Shown: positions 1-8,125 of the stretch, one piece after another
How positions within the stretch are numbered: the stretch's first letter is position 1
Layout: each line of letters starts with the position of its first letter
Position numbers and translations under genes: made by a program
Origin: Alkalihalobacillus alcalophilus ATCC 27647 = CGMCC 1.3604
Lineage (GTDB): Bacteria; Bacillota; Bacilli; Bacillales; Bacillaceae_D
Direction: 5' to 3'
DNA: 64,000 nucleotides
Assembly: GCF_000292245.2 (NCBI RefSeq)
Contig: NZ_ALPT02000008.1
Coordinates: 8,205-72,204, forward strand
Notes under the pieces: generated by a model
Database searches by the model: none
What the model was told of the DNA's origin: nothing
Seen by the model: the letters and a program-made list of their open reading frames with translations, nothing else

Positions 1-416
1 GCAATAATTAAAGAAACCCCAAGAGCGGCAATTAAAGCCATATACCACCACGAGCTATATAAATTATGAAAACCTAACTGATAGTAAAGTTCCCCTAATG
101 TTCCATACTCTTCTTGATAAAACACAGCGGGATTTTCGCCACCAATATAAAATTGCTGCGGGAAAATCGTCCCAAATATCGAAGCAACAAGTAAAATAAC
201 GATAATCCAAATGCCGACTTTAACAGATGAAAAGAACATCCAAATCTTATCAATTATATTCGATTTATACGTTTGGGAGCGTCTAGCTACACCTTCATAG
301 CGCATATTTAACAACGTTTTATCGTCATTTTCGTTGCCTAAAGGCTTCCCACATGACTCACAGATAATTGTGCCATGTGGATTTAAATGTCCACATTCAC
401 ATTTGATCTTATCCAT
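1..416 (-). CDS. resB: ResB, cytochrome c biogenesis protein (N-terminal part, runs off window)
   Basis: ResB with ResC forms the membrane heme-handling complex of system II cytochrome c maturation. Only the first 138 codons are visible; the rest lies left of base 1. The start ATG is at 416. The protein opens with a four-cysteine zinc-ribbon-like motif (KCECGH at residues 5-10, then CESCG near 19-23). A hydrophobic segment follows (about residues 66-85, starting VGIWIIVILL), and a second begins near residue 120. A cysteine-rich start followed by membrane helices is what I expect of Bacillus ResB. It lies 13 bp downstream of resA on the same strand, so a resABC operon is likely. Confidence 0.92.
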   Translation of the reverse strand, partial: MDKIKCECGHLNPHGTIICESCGKPLGNENDDKTLLNMRYEGVARRSQTYKSNIIDKIWMFFSSVKVGIWIIVILLVASIFGTIFPQQFYIGGENPAVFYQEEYGTLGELYYQLGFHNLYSSWWYMALIAALGVSLII

Positions 417-429
417 TGTTACACCTCAA

Positions 430-957
430 TTATGAAGAAGGTTTGATTTCTTCCATAAACTCTCTAATAATCTCTTCGGTTAATAAACCTGAAAAAACGC
501 GAACGATCGTCCCTTCCTCATCGACCAATACGGTTGTTGGGAGTGGCCGGATACCGTAAGCATCAATTACATTTCGTCCATTATCAATGACAATAGGAAA
601 AGTTAAATCTAAACGAGATGCAAAACGTTCAACTGTTAATGGTGGTTCACTTGCATTAACCGCAACGATTTCAATCCCTTGATCTTGATACTCTTGATAG
701 AGTTCCTCCATGATGGGCATTTCTCTTACACATGGAGGACAAAATGTTCCCCAAAAATTAATAAAAACGCCTTTCCCTTTTAGTTCATCTAATACAATCA
801 TCTCACCATCTAAATCCTCGAGGGCAAAATTAACCGCTTCATTACCAGCTCTTGCAACACTTTTATCTGCAAAGAAATTGTAATAAAATGTATAGCCAAT
901 CGCAACGGCCATAACAAGTAAAATCGATGTTCGCATTATTAAACGTTTTGTCTTCAC
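430..957 (-). CDS. resA: ResA, membrane-anchored thiol-disulfide oxidoreductase
   Basis: Extracytoplasmic thioredoxin-like protein of 175 aa that reduces the heme-binding cysteines of apocytochrome c. Residues 8-28 form a single N-terminal membrane anchor. The thioredoxin fold carries the active-site CPPC at residues 73-76 in the context FWGTFCPPC, and the cis-proline loop reads PLPTT. The start is a GTG at 955-957 with a GGGAGG site upstream; an in-frame ATG seven codons in is a weaker alternative. It is followed directly by resB. B. subtilis ResA has CEPC; the Pro variant here is common in the wider TlpA/ResA family, so naming rests mainly on the operon. Confidence 0.93.
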   Translation of the reverse strand: MKTKRLIMRTSILLVMAVAIGYTFYYNFFADKSVARAGNEAVNFALEDLDGEMIVLDELKGKGVFINFWGTFCPPCVREMPIMEELYQEYQDQGIEIVAVNASEPPLTVERFASRLDLTFPIVIDNGRNVIDAYGIRPLPTTVLVDEEGTIVRVFSGLLTEEIIREFMEEIKPSS

Positions 958-977
958 CTTTACGTCCTCCCTTCCCC

Positions 978-994
978 AGGTCCCGGTCCCGGTA
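978..994. repeat. short GC-rich tandem GGTCCC motif
   Basis: Two and a half direct copies of GGTCCC lie just upstream of the resA ribosome binding site, in the probable resA leader. It stands out against the AT-rich surroundings. No function is evident. Confidence 0.4.
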
Positions 995-1117
995 CTTCTA
1001 TTCTACCGTCTTTTTAGAACCTTTAAGTGCCCCACAAAGAAATCTTGACATGAATAAGTAAGTCATCACCTTCATTTAAAGGTTGTTCCATAATGACTTT
1101 TCAAATAAATTATGTAA

Positions 1118-1151
1118 GGCTATTTTTAGACAATAAGTTCATAAAATAGCC
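1118..1151 (-). terminator. hairpin downstream of rluB
   Basis: Nine-base inverted repeat GGCTATTTT/AAAATAGCC about 45 bp beyond the rluB stop. The following T tract on the minus strand is weak, so it may be a terminator or only a 3' stabilising hairpin. Confidence 0.45.
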
Positions 1152-1194
1152 CAGTCTCATTATAACCTTAAATATTAAAATCTATCACTTTGCT

Positions 1195-1923
1195 TTATGA
1201 CGGTTTAGTGACAGCTAACTCTTTTAAATGTTTCACTTCAATAGGCTTTAAGGCCCTTGCATCTCCAGGATTTAATCCATGTAAATTTAAAAAGCTATAC
1301 TGCTCTCTTTTTAACTTCATAACCGGATAACCAAGTGCTTCAAACATTCGTCGAACTTGTCGATTTCTGCCCTCATGAATTGTTAATTGAATAATCGCGG
1401 TTTGCTTTTTCTTATCAAACGAAAGCATTTTCGCTTTAGCTGGTGCCGTCATTCCGTCTTCTAATCGAATACCCGTTACTAGTTTTTTTATTTCTTCCCT
1501 AGTAGGAATTCCTTTTACTTTGGCAACATAAACTTTTTCTATGTTAAATTTAGGGTGCATTAATTGATTCGCTAATTCGCCATCATTTGTCATTAATAAT
1601 AAACCAGATGTATCGTAATCCAAACGACCAATTGGGAAAAGGCGGGCTGTTGTTTCAATATAATCTGTGACAACTTTTCGACCTTTCTCATCCTTAACAC
1701 TCGATATAACAGAAGTAGGTTTATAAAGAACATAATAGGCAGGCTCTTCGCGATCGATTGGCACGCCGTTCACTTCTATCTTATCTTTATTAGGTGTTAC
1801 CTTCACTCCTAGCTCTGTCACTCTTTTACCATTCACTGTAACTCTTCCATCCAAAATAAGCTGTTCGGCTTTACGTCTTGACGCAATCCCAGCTTGGGCA
1901 ATCACTTTTTGTAACCGTTCCAT
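1195..1923 (-). CDS. rluB: RluB, 23S rRNA pseudouridine synthase
   Basis: Isomerises a uridine in domain V of 23S rRNA to pseudouridine. The protein is 242 aa from the ATG at 1923, which follows an AGGTGAGGTG binding site; the open frame runs 16 codons further upstream but without family similarity. Residues 1-60 are an S4 RNA-binding domain (MERLQKVIAQAG). The RsuA-family catalytic motif GRLDYDTSG places the catalytic aspartate near residue 102. It lies between resA and spmB as in B. subtilis (ypuL), but is separated from spmB by a terminator and a repeat array, so it probably has its own promoter. Confidence 0.95.
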   Translation of the reverse strand: MERLQKVIAQAGIASRRKAEQLILDGRVTVNGKRVTELGVKVTPNKDKIEVNGVPIDREEPAYYVLYKPTSVISSVKDEKGRKVVTDYIETTARLFPIGRLDYDTSGLLLMTNDGELANQLMHPKFNIEKVYVAKVKGIPTREEIKKLVTGIRLEDGMTAPAKAKMLSFDKKKQTAIIQLTIHEGRNRQVRRMFEALGYPVMKLKREQYSFLNLHGLNPGDARALKPIEVKHLKELAVTKPS

Positions 1924-2058
1924 TCCATTCACCTCACCTAACATGATAACTCTACGCTTGCGAATATACAAGCAGGGAAACTTTTAGCCGGTAATGGGTT
2001 GTTCTAAAACCTTCATTTTGGGGTTGTAAGTAACTTATCTGGTGAACTCACTATTGTC

Positions 2059-2411
2059 TTTACCATAATCAAACGTATCTCGGGTTTTCATTACTAATAC
2101 ACGGGGATTCGCACCGTAATTTCTTACAGCACGGGTTTTCATTACCTATTAACCATGATTCGCACCGTAATTTTTCACAGCACGGGTTTTCATTACCTAT
2201 TAACTGTTATTCGCACCGTAATCGCTCACAGCACGGGTTTTCATTACCTATTAACTGTTATTCGCACCGTAATCGCTCACAGCACAGGTTTTCATTACCT
2301 ATCAACCATGATTCGCACCGTAATCCCACGCATCTCACATTTTCATTACTAATCACATGCTTTTCGCACCGTAATCCCACGCATCTCACAGTTTCATTAC
2401 TAATGCAACGA
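2059..2411. repeat. 51-bp tandem array A (7 units)
   Basis: Seven consecutive units in exact 51-bp register. The CGCACC motif begins at 2110, 2161, 2212, 2263, 2314 and 2365, and a degenerate unit begins at 2059. Each unit has GTAAT at offset 6-10 and ATTAC at offset 31-35, so the inverted pentamers alternate every 25 or 26 bp. Bases between them vary more. Because 51 is divisible by three, the array reads open in several frames as a 17-residue repeat; I regard that as non-coding. It fills most of the 557-bp gap between rluB and spmB. The same family occurs near 31.95, 42.92 and 58.98 kb. Confidence 0.95.
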
Positions 2412-2413
2412 AC

Positions 2414-2466
2414 AAAAAGAGGATGTCCAAATTAAGTGCAACACTTAACGGAAATCCTCTTTTTTT
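2414..2466. terminator. bidirectional rho-independent terminator after spmB
   Basis: Long hairpin with outer stem AAAGAGGAT/ATCCTCTTT and inner stem TTAAGTG/CACTTAA, with A and T runs on both sides. It ends the dacB-spmA-spmB transcript and abuts repeat array A. Confidence 0.88.
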
Positions 2467-2480
2467 ATATTTCATCTTAT

Positions 2481-3011
2481 TTATCCAAATACAAGAGTTA
2501 CGACTACAATTGCAGCGATTAAACCAACGATATCAGCTAAAAGGCCAACCTTTAAAGCATCGCCCATTTTCTTAATGCCGACAGCTCCAAAATAAACGGT
2601 TAATATATAAAGGGTTGTATCTGTACTCCCTTGCATTGTGGCCGCAAGTCGACCTATAAAAGAATCAGGTCCGTATGTGGCAATTAAATCCGTTGTCATC
2701 CCTAATGCACCGGTCCCAGAAATCGGTCGAATCATCGCAAGTGGCACAACCTCGGCTGGTACACCAATAAAAGATAGAAGTGGCTTTAACAAATCGACGA
2801 TAAAGTCCATTGCTCCCGAAGCTCTAAAAACAGAGATCGCCACTAGCATCCCAACCAAAAAAGGAATAATGGAAATCGCTAAACCGAACCCGTCCTTCGC
2901 TCCTTCCACAAAAGTCTCGTAAGTCGGAACTTTCTTAAATGTTCCATATAATAAAATAAATCCAATTAAAGCGGGGATGATCCAGATGGAAATAAGTGTA
3001 ATGATCGCCAA
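2481..3011 (-). CDS. spmB: SpmB, spore maturation protein B
   Basis: Polytopic membrane protein of 176 aa with the nucleoside-recognition (Gate) fold. In B. subtilis SpmA and SpmB are needed for full dehydration of the spore core. Several hydrophobic helices are visible (about residues 3-22, 45-65, 125-145, 155-175). Start is TTG at 3009-3011, directly after the spmA stop, with a GGGGAG site inside the end of spmA. This tight coupling suggests stoichiometric translation with spmA. Last gene of the dacB-spmA-spmB operon. Confidence 0.94.
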   Translation of the reverse strand: MAIITLISIWIIPALIGFILLYGTFKKVPTYETFVEGAKDGFGLAISIIPFLVGMLVAISVFRASGAMDFIVDLLKPLLSFIGVPAEVVPLAMIRPISGTGALGMTTDLIATYGPDSFIGRLAATMQGSTDTTLYILTVYFGAVGIKKMGDALKVGLLADIVGLIAAIVVVTLVFG

Positions 3012-3605
3012 TTAGGCTCTCCCCTTTCTTTTGCGACGATAATAAAAGTAACGGTCGATCAAAATCGCTCCTAGCATAGAAATAAGTGAGGCAATCAATG
3101 TCGTCCCGACGATTTCAGTCGGATTCGCCGATCCATACGTCATTCGAATCGAAATGACCGTTGTCGGAATTAAAGAAAGACCTGCTGTATTAATGGCAAG
3201 CAAGGTAATCATGGAACGACTCGCTGAATCTTTCCCACCATTTAATGCCTTTAATTCTTCCATCGCTTTGATTCCCATTGGGGTCGCCGCATTACCTAAA
3301 CCAAACATGTTCGCTGTCATATTCGATAAAATATAACCCATTGCTGGATGATCAGTGGGCACCTCTGGAAAAAGTCGTTTAAAAATCGGCCTCATTAGGA
3401 TAGCAAATCTTTTAAGTAAGCCAGCCACCTCAGCAATTTTCATTAACCCTAACCAAAAAACTAATATACTGATTAAGCCAATACAGATCGTCACCGCTTC
3501 CTTTGCCCCCGAAAATACCGCTGCATTCACTTCAGCAATCGTTCCGTTAAATGCAGCAAATATTAGTCCAAAAAGAAGCAATGATACCCAGATAATATTA
3601 ATCAA
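3012..3605 (-). CDS. spmA: SpmA, spore maturation protein A
   Basis: Membrane protein of 197 aa and partner of SpmB. It has the Gate-type sequence VTICIGLISILVFWLGLMK in its first half, followed by a long loop and further helices. The start is a TTG at 3603-3605 overlapping the last 8 bp of dacB; the binding site is the weak GGAG of the upstream reading frame. The C-terminus is strongly basic (RRKRKGRA). Gene order dacB-spmA-spmB is the same as in B. subtilis, where the operon is sigma-E dependent in the mother cell. Confidence 0.94.
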   Translation of the reverse strand: MINIIWVSLLLFGLIFAAFNGTIAEVNAAVFSGAKEAVTICIGLISILVFWLGLMKIAEVAGLLKRFAILMRPIFKRLFPEVPTDHPAMGYILSNMTANMFGLGNAATPMGIKAMEELKALNGGKDSASRSMITLLAINTAGLSLIPTTVISIRMTYGSANPTEIVGTTLIASLISMLGAILIDRYFYYRRKRKGRA

Positions 3606-4755
3606 CGTTTTTTACTCCAAGAGTATGAATGAAAAAATGAAACCACTTTGACCAAAATCCTTTTTTCTCCGACTTTTCGGGGCCATCATAATATAAGGGA
3701 GTTTTTTGGATGAGCTCTTCCTGCAAATAAAATTCCACCTTACCAATCGGAGAAGGAGCTTCAAAGTTTTCATGTTCCTTCTTTTCAGGCGGCTTAATTA
3801 ACGTCAACTCTCTTTTTAGGTTTTCTTTTTCATTCACTGTTAATGGATACGTAATCTCCGTCTTAGAAATAATATGGTTTTCATAAAAACCGTCTGTAAT
3901 GCCTTCTACTTGCCCAGCTGGTAAAATTGTTTCGATATCGTACTCAGAAAAACCCCATTCAAATAAATTCATATGATCATGCCAGTCACTTGGGGCATTA
4001 ATTGTTACAACAATCAAATCCATTTCTTCCTTAGTCGCTGTTGAAACGAGTGTTCTTTTAGCTCTTTTTGTGTAGCCTGTTTTTCCACCGGTTGAATGGG
4101 GATAAAACTCTGTTAACATCCGATTTTTATTTTTCCAAACGCGGATATCGCCCCCTTCATCAACACGATGTGATTTCGTTTTCGATATCGTCTGGAAATC
4201 TTCATTTTGCATTGCGTACTGGGTTAATAAAGCCATATCATAAACACTTGAATAATGATCCTCATGATCATCTAAACCATGTGGGTTTTGAAACATTGTA
4301 TTGGACATTCCGAGCTCTTCTGCCTTTTGATTCATTAGAAGAACGAACCCTTCCAAACTTCCACCAACATGCTCAGCAATCGCCACTGCTGCATCATTTC
4401 CACTTCTAAGCATCAAACCATAAACAAGGTCTTCTAATTTAATTTTCTCATTTAGTCGAAGAAAAATCGATGAACCCTCGGTGCCGAACGCCCGCTCCGA
4501 TACAGTCACGATCTCATCAAGTTGCCCAGATTCAATCGCCAATATCGCCGTCATTATTTTTGTAATACTTGCTATCCGTAATGGTTCATGCTCTTGCTTA
4601 GCATATAAGACTCTTCCTGATGATTGCTCCATTAAAATCGCCGCTTGGGCTGATACCGAAAAATGACGTTGATTGGCCGCTTGTGTAAAATCAGAAAAAG
4701 GCAGAAGTAGCATGAAGACAAGCACAGTTAGTACACTTTTTTTCATGAATTTCAT
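3598..4755 (-). CDS. dacB: DacB, sporulation D-alanyl-D-alanine carboxypeptidase (PBP5*)
   Basis: Serine peptidase family S11 enzyme that trims stem peptides and so controls spore cortex cross-linking. From the ATG at 4755 it is 385 aa; the open frame extends to a TTG at 4779, but GGGTGA sits correctly before 4755. A signal peptide (KKSVLTVLVFMLLLPF) is followed by the three penicillin-binding motifs: SITK, SGN and KTG (TGGKTGYTK). The C-terminal PBP5-type beta domain and an amphipathic tail follow. First gene of the dacB-spmA-spmB operon. Confidence 0.95.
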   Translation of the reverse strand: MKFMKKSVLTVLVFMLLLPFSDFTQAANQRHFSVSAQAAILMEQSSGRVLYAKQEHEPLRIASITKIMTAILAIESGQLDEIVTVSERAFGTEGSSIFLRLNEKIKLEDLVYGLMLRSGNDAAVAIAEHVGGSLEGFVLLMNQKAEELGMSNTMFQNPHGLDDHEDHYSSVYDMALLTQYAMQNEDFQTISKTKSHRVDEGGDIRVWKNKNRMLTEFYPHSTGGKTGYTKRAKRTLVSTATKEEMDLIVVTINAPSDWHDHMNLFEWGFSEYDIETILPAGQVEGITDGFYENHIISKTEITYPLTVNEKENLKRELTLIKPPEKKEHENFEAPSPIGKVEFYLQEELIQKTPLYYDGPEKSEKKGFWSKWFHFFIHTLGVKNVD

Positions 4756-4883
4756 CCAATCACCCACAATCCCTTTCAAGTAATAGTTTTATTTTCATTA
4801 AGGACGCTTCCATAAAGAGAGCATGTCTCCTCTTAACAAAATGTATGCAGGACAACGGTTGTTATACCATTTTTTCAAATCTC

Positions 4884-4913
4884 GTTTAAGAAATTATCGA
4901 ATCGAACATACTA
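4884..4913 (+). promoter_or_regulatory. sigma-G-like promoter of the DUF421 gene
   Basis: GTTTA at 4884-4888 and CATACTA at 4907-4913 separated by 18 bp. The -10 is a full match to the sigma-G consensus CATWHTA and the -35 is one base from GHATR. It would start transcription about 18 bp before the DUF421 start codon, placing this gene in the forespore. Confidence 0.6.
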
Positions 4914-4937
4914 AAAGTTATATTATGGAAAGGAAAT

Positions 4938-5669
4938 ATGAGGGATGCCATTATGTTAATTCAAGAACTAGCGATTGTCTTAATTCGTATTTTTTCGATC
5001 TTCCCGCTTCTTCTAGTTGTCACATTAGTGATGGGCAAACGTTCCATTGGTGAATTACCTATTTTTGACTTTCTTATTGTGATGAGTTTAGCGTCTGTAA
5101 CAGGTGCTGACATCGCCGATCCTAGCGTCCCCCACATTCATACCGCTTTTGCGATCATCGTCATCGCTCTCTTCCAAAAGTTCACAGCGAGACTTCTAAT
5201 TAAAAATCGAAAATTCGGGAAATGGATTACTTTTGAGCCGACAGTCGTGATTCAAAAAGGAAAATTATTAGCCGGTAATATTGAATCAATTCGTTATTCA
5301 ATCGATAATATTTTACAATTATTAAGACAAAAAGGAATTTTCGATATTGAAGACGTTCAATTAGGGATCATTGAAGCAAATGGGGATATAAGCGTGCAAA
5401 AAAAGCCTGAGAAAGCAACTCCGGCTTTAGAAGATATGGATTTACAACAGAAATCGAGTGGCATTTCATACCCTGTTATTCTTGATGGGCAGTTTCAATT
5501 AGAAATCATGGAAAAGCTGGGAATCACCGAAGAGAGAATTAGAAATTATGTAGAAGAGAAAGGTATCGTCCGTCTTGAAGATGTTTTTCTTTGCACGTTA
5601 AATGGAAAAGGAGAACTCCATCTCTCCTATACACGCGAGGATAATCAAATTCAATTAATTCAGCATTAA
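4938..5669 (+). CDS. DUF421 (YetF-family) membrane protein
   Basis: Protein of 243 aa with two or three N-terminal membrane helices (about residues 8-32, 40-58, 65-85). A cytoplasmic portion follows that is typical of YetF/YcaP-type DUF421 proteins: residues 100-160 include RYSIDNILQLLRQKGIFDIEDV and a second lobe lies at 175-240. The biochemical role of the family is unknown. A sigma-G-like promoter sits just upstream, and the gene converges on the accessory spoVA operon, whose last gene is also DUF421. The start at 4938 has AAAGGA 4 bp upstream; ATG 4953 is possible. Confidence 0.88.
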   Translation: MRDAIMLIQELAIVLIRIFSIFPLLLVVTLVMGKRSIGELPIFDFLIVMSLASVTGADIADPSVPHIHTAFAIIVIALFQKFTARLLIKNRKFGKWITFEPTVVIQKGKLLAGNIESIRYSIDNILQLLRQKGIFDIEDVQLGIIEANGDISVQKKPEKATPALEDMDLQQKSSGISYPVILDGQFQLEIMEKLGITEERIRNYVEEKGIVRLEDVFLCTLNGKGELHLSYTREDNQIQLIQH

Positions 5670-5679
5670 TTGAATTCGA

Positions 5680-6528
5680 TTAACGCAAATCACGTTCAAT
5701 CTCTAAATAAGCTTCATTCATTTCCTCTGCACACTTTTTAAACATCGCTTTTGCGGTTGGATTATCGGTATCTAATGAATAAAGCTGTAAATCTGCTTGG
5801 ACTTTTTGCAATGTCGCTTTTAACAATGGAATCGTTACAGGATCCTGCTGTTGCAAACTATCATCAAATAAATCAACATAGAGGTCTCCATTCGCATCAA
5901 TCTGGGCTAGGAAAACACTTTCTAATGAGACATCTTGTTTAGCTAACTGCGTCTGAAGCCAATCGCGATTTAACCCACGATTCCCGAGATTTTGATCAAG
6001 AATTCGACCATCAGCGACGACGGTTTCAGGTTGTTTATTTTTTTTCGCACTACTTCTAGCCACTGCTTGCTTTTTATCTTCCTTTAACAAGACATTTAAT
6101 TCACCATTTGTTTCAAGTAAAGCAAATTCGACATCAGCAAATTGAAAAACATCTTTTTTGCGAAGTTTCCGCATGAGCTCGTCCCCTGTAAGATGCTGTT
6201 TATTTAATGCATCTTCCAAGATTTTCCCCCCTTGAATAACAGGTGTCCCTCGCCCAAATAAAAAGACTCGAAATTTTGCACTTTTTACAGATAAATAGTA
6301 GATTAAAGCTGTTACCGCCGACCATACAAATAAAGCCGTAAAAGCTAGGGCAGATGGTATGGTAAGCATCGTTGCACTAATGGCAGCAATTATAACAATA
6401 CTAGTTAATAAAGCAAATTCAAAAAACGAGCTTTCACCGATCGGCTTTTTCACAATCATTTTGGACACAATGTATAATAAAATAATTGCAACTATTGACC
6501 GTACGATTATCTCAACCCATCCCGGCAT
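5680..6528 (-). CDS. DUF421-DUF1657 fusion protein of the accessory spoVA operon
   Basis: Protein of 282 aa. Residues 1-85 hold three membrane helices and residues 86-205 the soluble DUF421 lobes. From about residue 212 to the end lies a DUF1657-like helical segment (TIPLLKATLQKVQADLQLYSLD) that resembles the two small free DUF1657 proteins of the same operon. Last gene of the operon, 17 bp after a DUF1657 gene. DUF421/YetF proteins are standard members of spoVA2mob operons and have been linked to spore heat resistance; the molecular activity is not known. The 10-bp gap to the convergent DUF421 gene leaves little room for a terminator. Confidence 0.85.
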   Translation of the reverse strand: MPGWVEIIVRSIVAIILLYIVSKMIVKKPIGESSFFEFALLTSIVIIAAISATMLTIPSALAFTALFVWSAVTALIYYLSVKSAKFRVFLFGRGTPVIQGGKILEDALNKQHLTGDELMRKLRKKDVFQFADVEFALLETNGELNVLLKEDKKQAVARSSAKKNKQPETVVADGRILDQNLGNRGLNRDWLQTQLAKQDVSLESVFLAQIDANGDLYVDLFDDSLQQQDPVTIPLLKATLQKVQADLQLYSLDTDNPTAKAMFKKCAEEMNEAYLEIERDLR

Positions 6529-6545
6529 GATAAATCCTCCTTCCC

Positions 6546-6752
6546 TTAATTCCCTTTATATTGAGGCTCTTGTCTTTCTAGCTCTGATACCCTTTTTTCT
6601 AATTCATGAATCACTGTTTTTGTTTTTAAACTTGCTTGATGAAATCGATTCCTTTTATCATGACCCTCAGCTTGTAATGAAATGGTCATCAGAGTTGCTT
6701 CAACCCCTTTTAATGAGGCTAATGTTCCTTTGATTTGACTTGCAACTGTCAT
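6546..6752 (-). CDS. small DUF1657 protein (second copy in operon)
   Basis: Helical protein of 68 aa (start MTVASQIKGTLASLKG) with no signal peptide or membrane segment. It is homologous by eye to the 67-aa protein encoded at 9116-9319: both share MTV, a LxSLKxxxAxL-like core and a QEPQY C-terminus. The family is typical of spoVA2mob-type operons and its role is unknown. The start has AGGTGAGA 5 bp upstream. It sits between spoVAEb and the DUF421-DUF1657 gene, 8 bp after the former. Confidence 0.85.
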   Translation of the reverse strand: MTVASQIKGTLASLKGVEATLMTISLQAEGHDKRNRFHQASLKTKTVIHELEKRVSELERQEPQYKGN

Positions 6753-6760
6753 GTTCTCAC

Positions 6761-7111
6761 CTATCCTTTTGGTTTAAAAATTAAGGCTGCTATAAATCCA
6801 AAAATAATCGCCGCTGAAATACCCGCACTCGTCACTTCAAAAATCCCTGTAATGACGCCAATCAAACCATTTGTTTCAGCTTCAGCCATCGCACCATGAA
6901 CTAGAGAATTACCAAAACTCGTAATCGGTACGGTCGCTCCTGCACCAGCAAAATCGATTAAAGGTTCATACAGCCCTAATCCATCGAGTACCGCACCTGT
7001 TACGACTAAAGCAGTCATCGTATGAGCTGGCGTCAATTTCGCAAAGTCCATTAATAATTGACCAATGACACATATGAGTCCTCCTACAAGAAATGCCCAT
7101 AAAAAGATCAA
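6761..7111 (-). CDS. spoVAEb: SpoVAEb of the accessory spoVA operon
   Basis: Polytopic membrane protein of 116 aa with GG-rich helices (LVGGLICVIGQLLMDF at residues 8-23; a final helix near 90-112) and the conserved FAGAGATVPITSFGNSLVHG core. In the SpoVA channel this subunit helps move dipicolinic acid across the forespore inner membrane. It overlaps spoVAD by 4 bp. It is a clear paralogue of the protein at 54545-54895, with the same length and core. Confidence 0.93.
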   Translation of the reverse strand: MIFLWAFLVGGLICVIGQLLMDFAKLTPAHTMTALVVTGAVLDGLGLYEPLIDFAGAGATVPITSFGNSLVHGAMAEAETNGLIGVITGIFEVTSAGISAAIIFGFIAALIFKPKG

Positions 7112-8124
7112 AACATCACACCTCCCGCTTCGATGGATACTGCATGTGCAATAGTTGGAATGGACTCCTTTTGCTGAAAAGAAAGTGGAGATAGTAAAGC
7201 ACCAGTCGCCACAACTAAAATACGTTTAAACTCGCCTCGTTTCATTCGATTTAATAAGTGTCCATATACGACTGAAGCGGAACAGCCTGGACCGCTTCCA
7301 CCTGCTAATACCGGTTGACCCTCACGGTAGATTAAAAGCCCGCAATCTTGAAATTGTTCCTTTGAATAGTCCATATTTTTCTCTTTTAATAATTCTCTTG
7401 TAATACCGAGTCCAATTTTACCCAAATCACCACTGACGATTAAATCATAATGATCAAATGGAAGTTCGAGATCGCGAAAATGGGCTTCGATTGTATCAAC
7501 GGCAGCAGGTGCCATCGCTGCTCCCATATTAAACGGATCAGAAATCCCCATATCAATGACTTTGCCAATTGTCGCTGATGTAACGACTGGCCCGTTTCCT
7601 TGTTGGGCGATTATCGCTGCCCCTGCAGCAGTTGCCGTCCACTGCGAAGTGGGTGGCTTTTGTCCACCATATTCGGTTGGGTATCGGAATTGCTTCTCTG
7701 TTGCAGCATTATGACTAGAAGCAACAGTAGCAATATATTTTGCACCATCATTATTAATAATAAATGAGGCTAAGGCTAACCCTTCCATCGAAGTCGAACA
7801 AGCACCAAATAAACCGAGGTAAGGAATGGAAAGTGTTCGTCCTGCAAACGAAGATGGTGTGAGCTGATTGACTAAATCACCTGCCATCATAAAAGTAATT
7901 TGTTCCTTTGTTAACTTCTCTTTTTCAATCGCAATGGTGACCGCTTCTTCTATTAAGACCTTTTGAGCTTTTTCGTAAGATTCTTCTCCTAACCACAAAT
8001 CATCATGAAGTTTATCAAAATCACGAGCAATCGCCCCGTTTGCTTCAAATGGTCCAGCGACCGTTCCTGTAGAGATAATGACCGGTTTCTTATCAAATAG
8101 CCAAGATTGATGACCTTTTAGCAT
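7108..8124 (-). CDS. spoVAD: SpoVAD of the accessory spoVA operon
   Basis: Soluble thiolase-fold protein of 338 aa; B. subtilis SpoVAD binds dipicolinic acid directly. Landmarks: STGTVAGPFEANG near the N-terminus, LGLFGACSTSMEGLALAS with the thiolase-position cysteine, AAAMAPAAVDTIEAHF, and GGSGPGCSASVVYGH toward the C-terminus. It lies 1 bp after spoVAC and overlaps spoVAEb by 4 bp. The paralogue at 54899-55903 shares these landmarks but differs over much of the remainder, so this is an old duplication or separate acquisition, not a recent copy. Confidence 0.94.
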   Translation of the reverse strand: MLKGHQSWLFDKKPVIISTGTVAGPFEANGAIARDFDKLHDDLWLGEESYEKAQKVLIEEAVTIAIEKEKLTKEQITFMMAGDLVNQLTPSSFAGRTLSIPYLGLFGACSTSMEGLALASFIINNDGAKYIATVASSHNAATEKQFRYPTEYGGQKPPTSQWTATAAGAAIIAQQGNGPVVTSATIGKVIDMGISDPFNMGAAMAPAAVDTIEAHFRDLELPFDHYDLIVSGDLGKIGLGITRELLKEKNMDYSKEQFQDCGLLIYREGQPVLAGGSGPGCSASVVYGHLLNRMKRGEFKRILVVATGALLSPLSFQQKESIPTIAHAVSIEAGGVMF

Positions 8125-8125
8125 T

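Noticed and set aside
2155..2352. Open frame encoding a 17-residue repeat (VIRTVI.HSTGFHYL type)
   Set aside because: It only follows the 51-bp array, has no ribosome binding site, and similar frames appear at 31890-32210 and 58980-59306 because 51 is a multiple of three.
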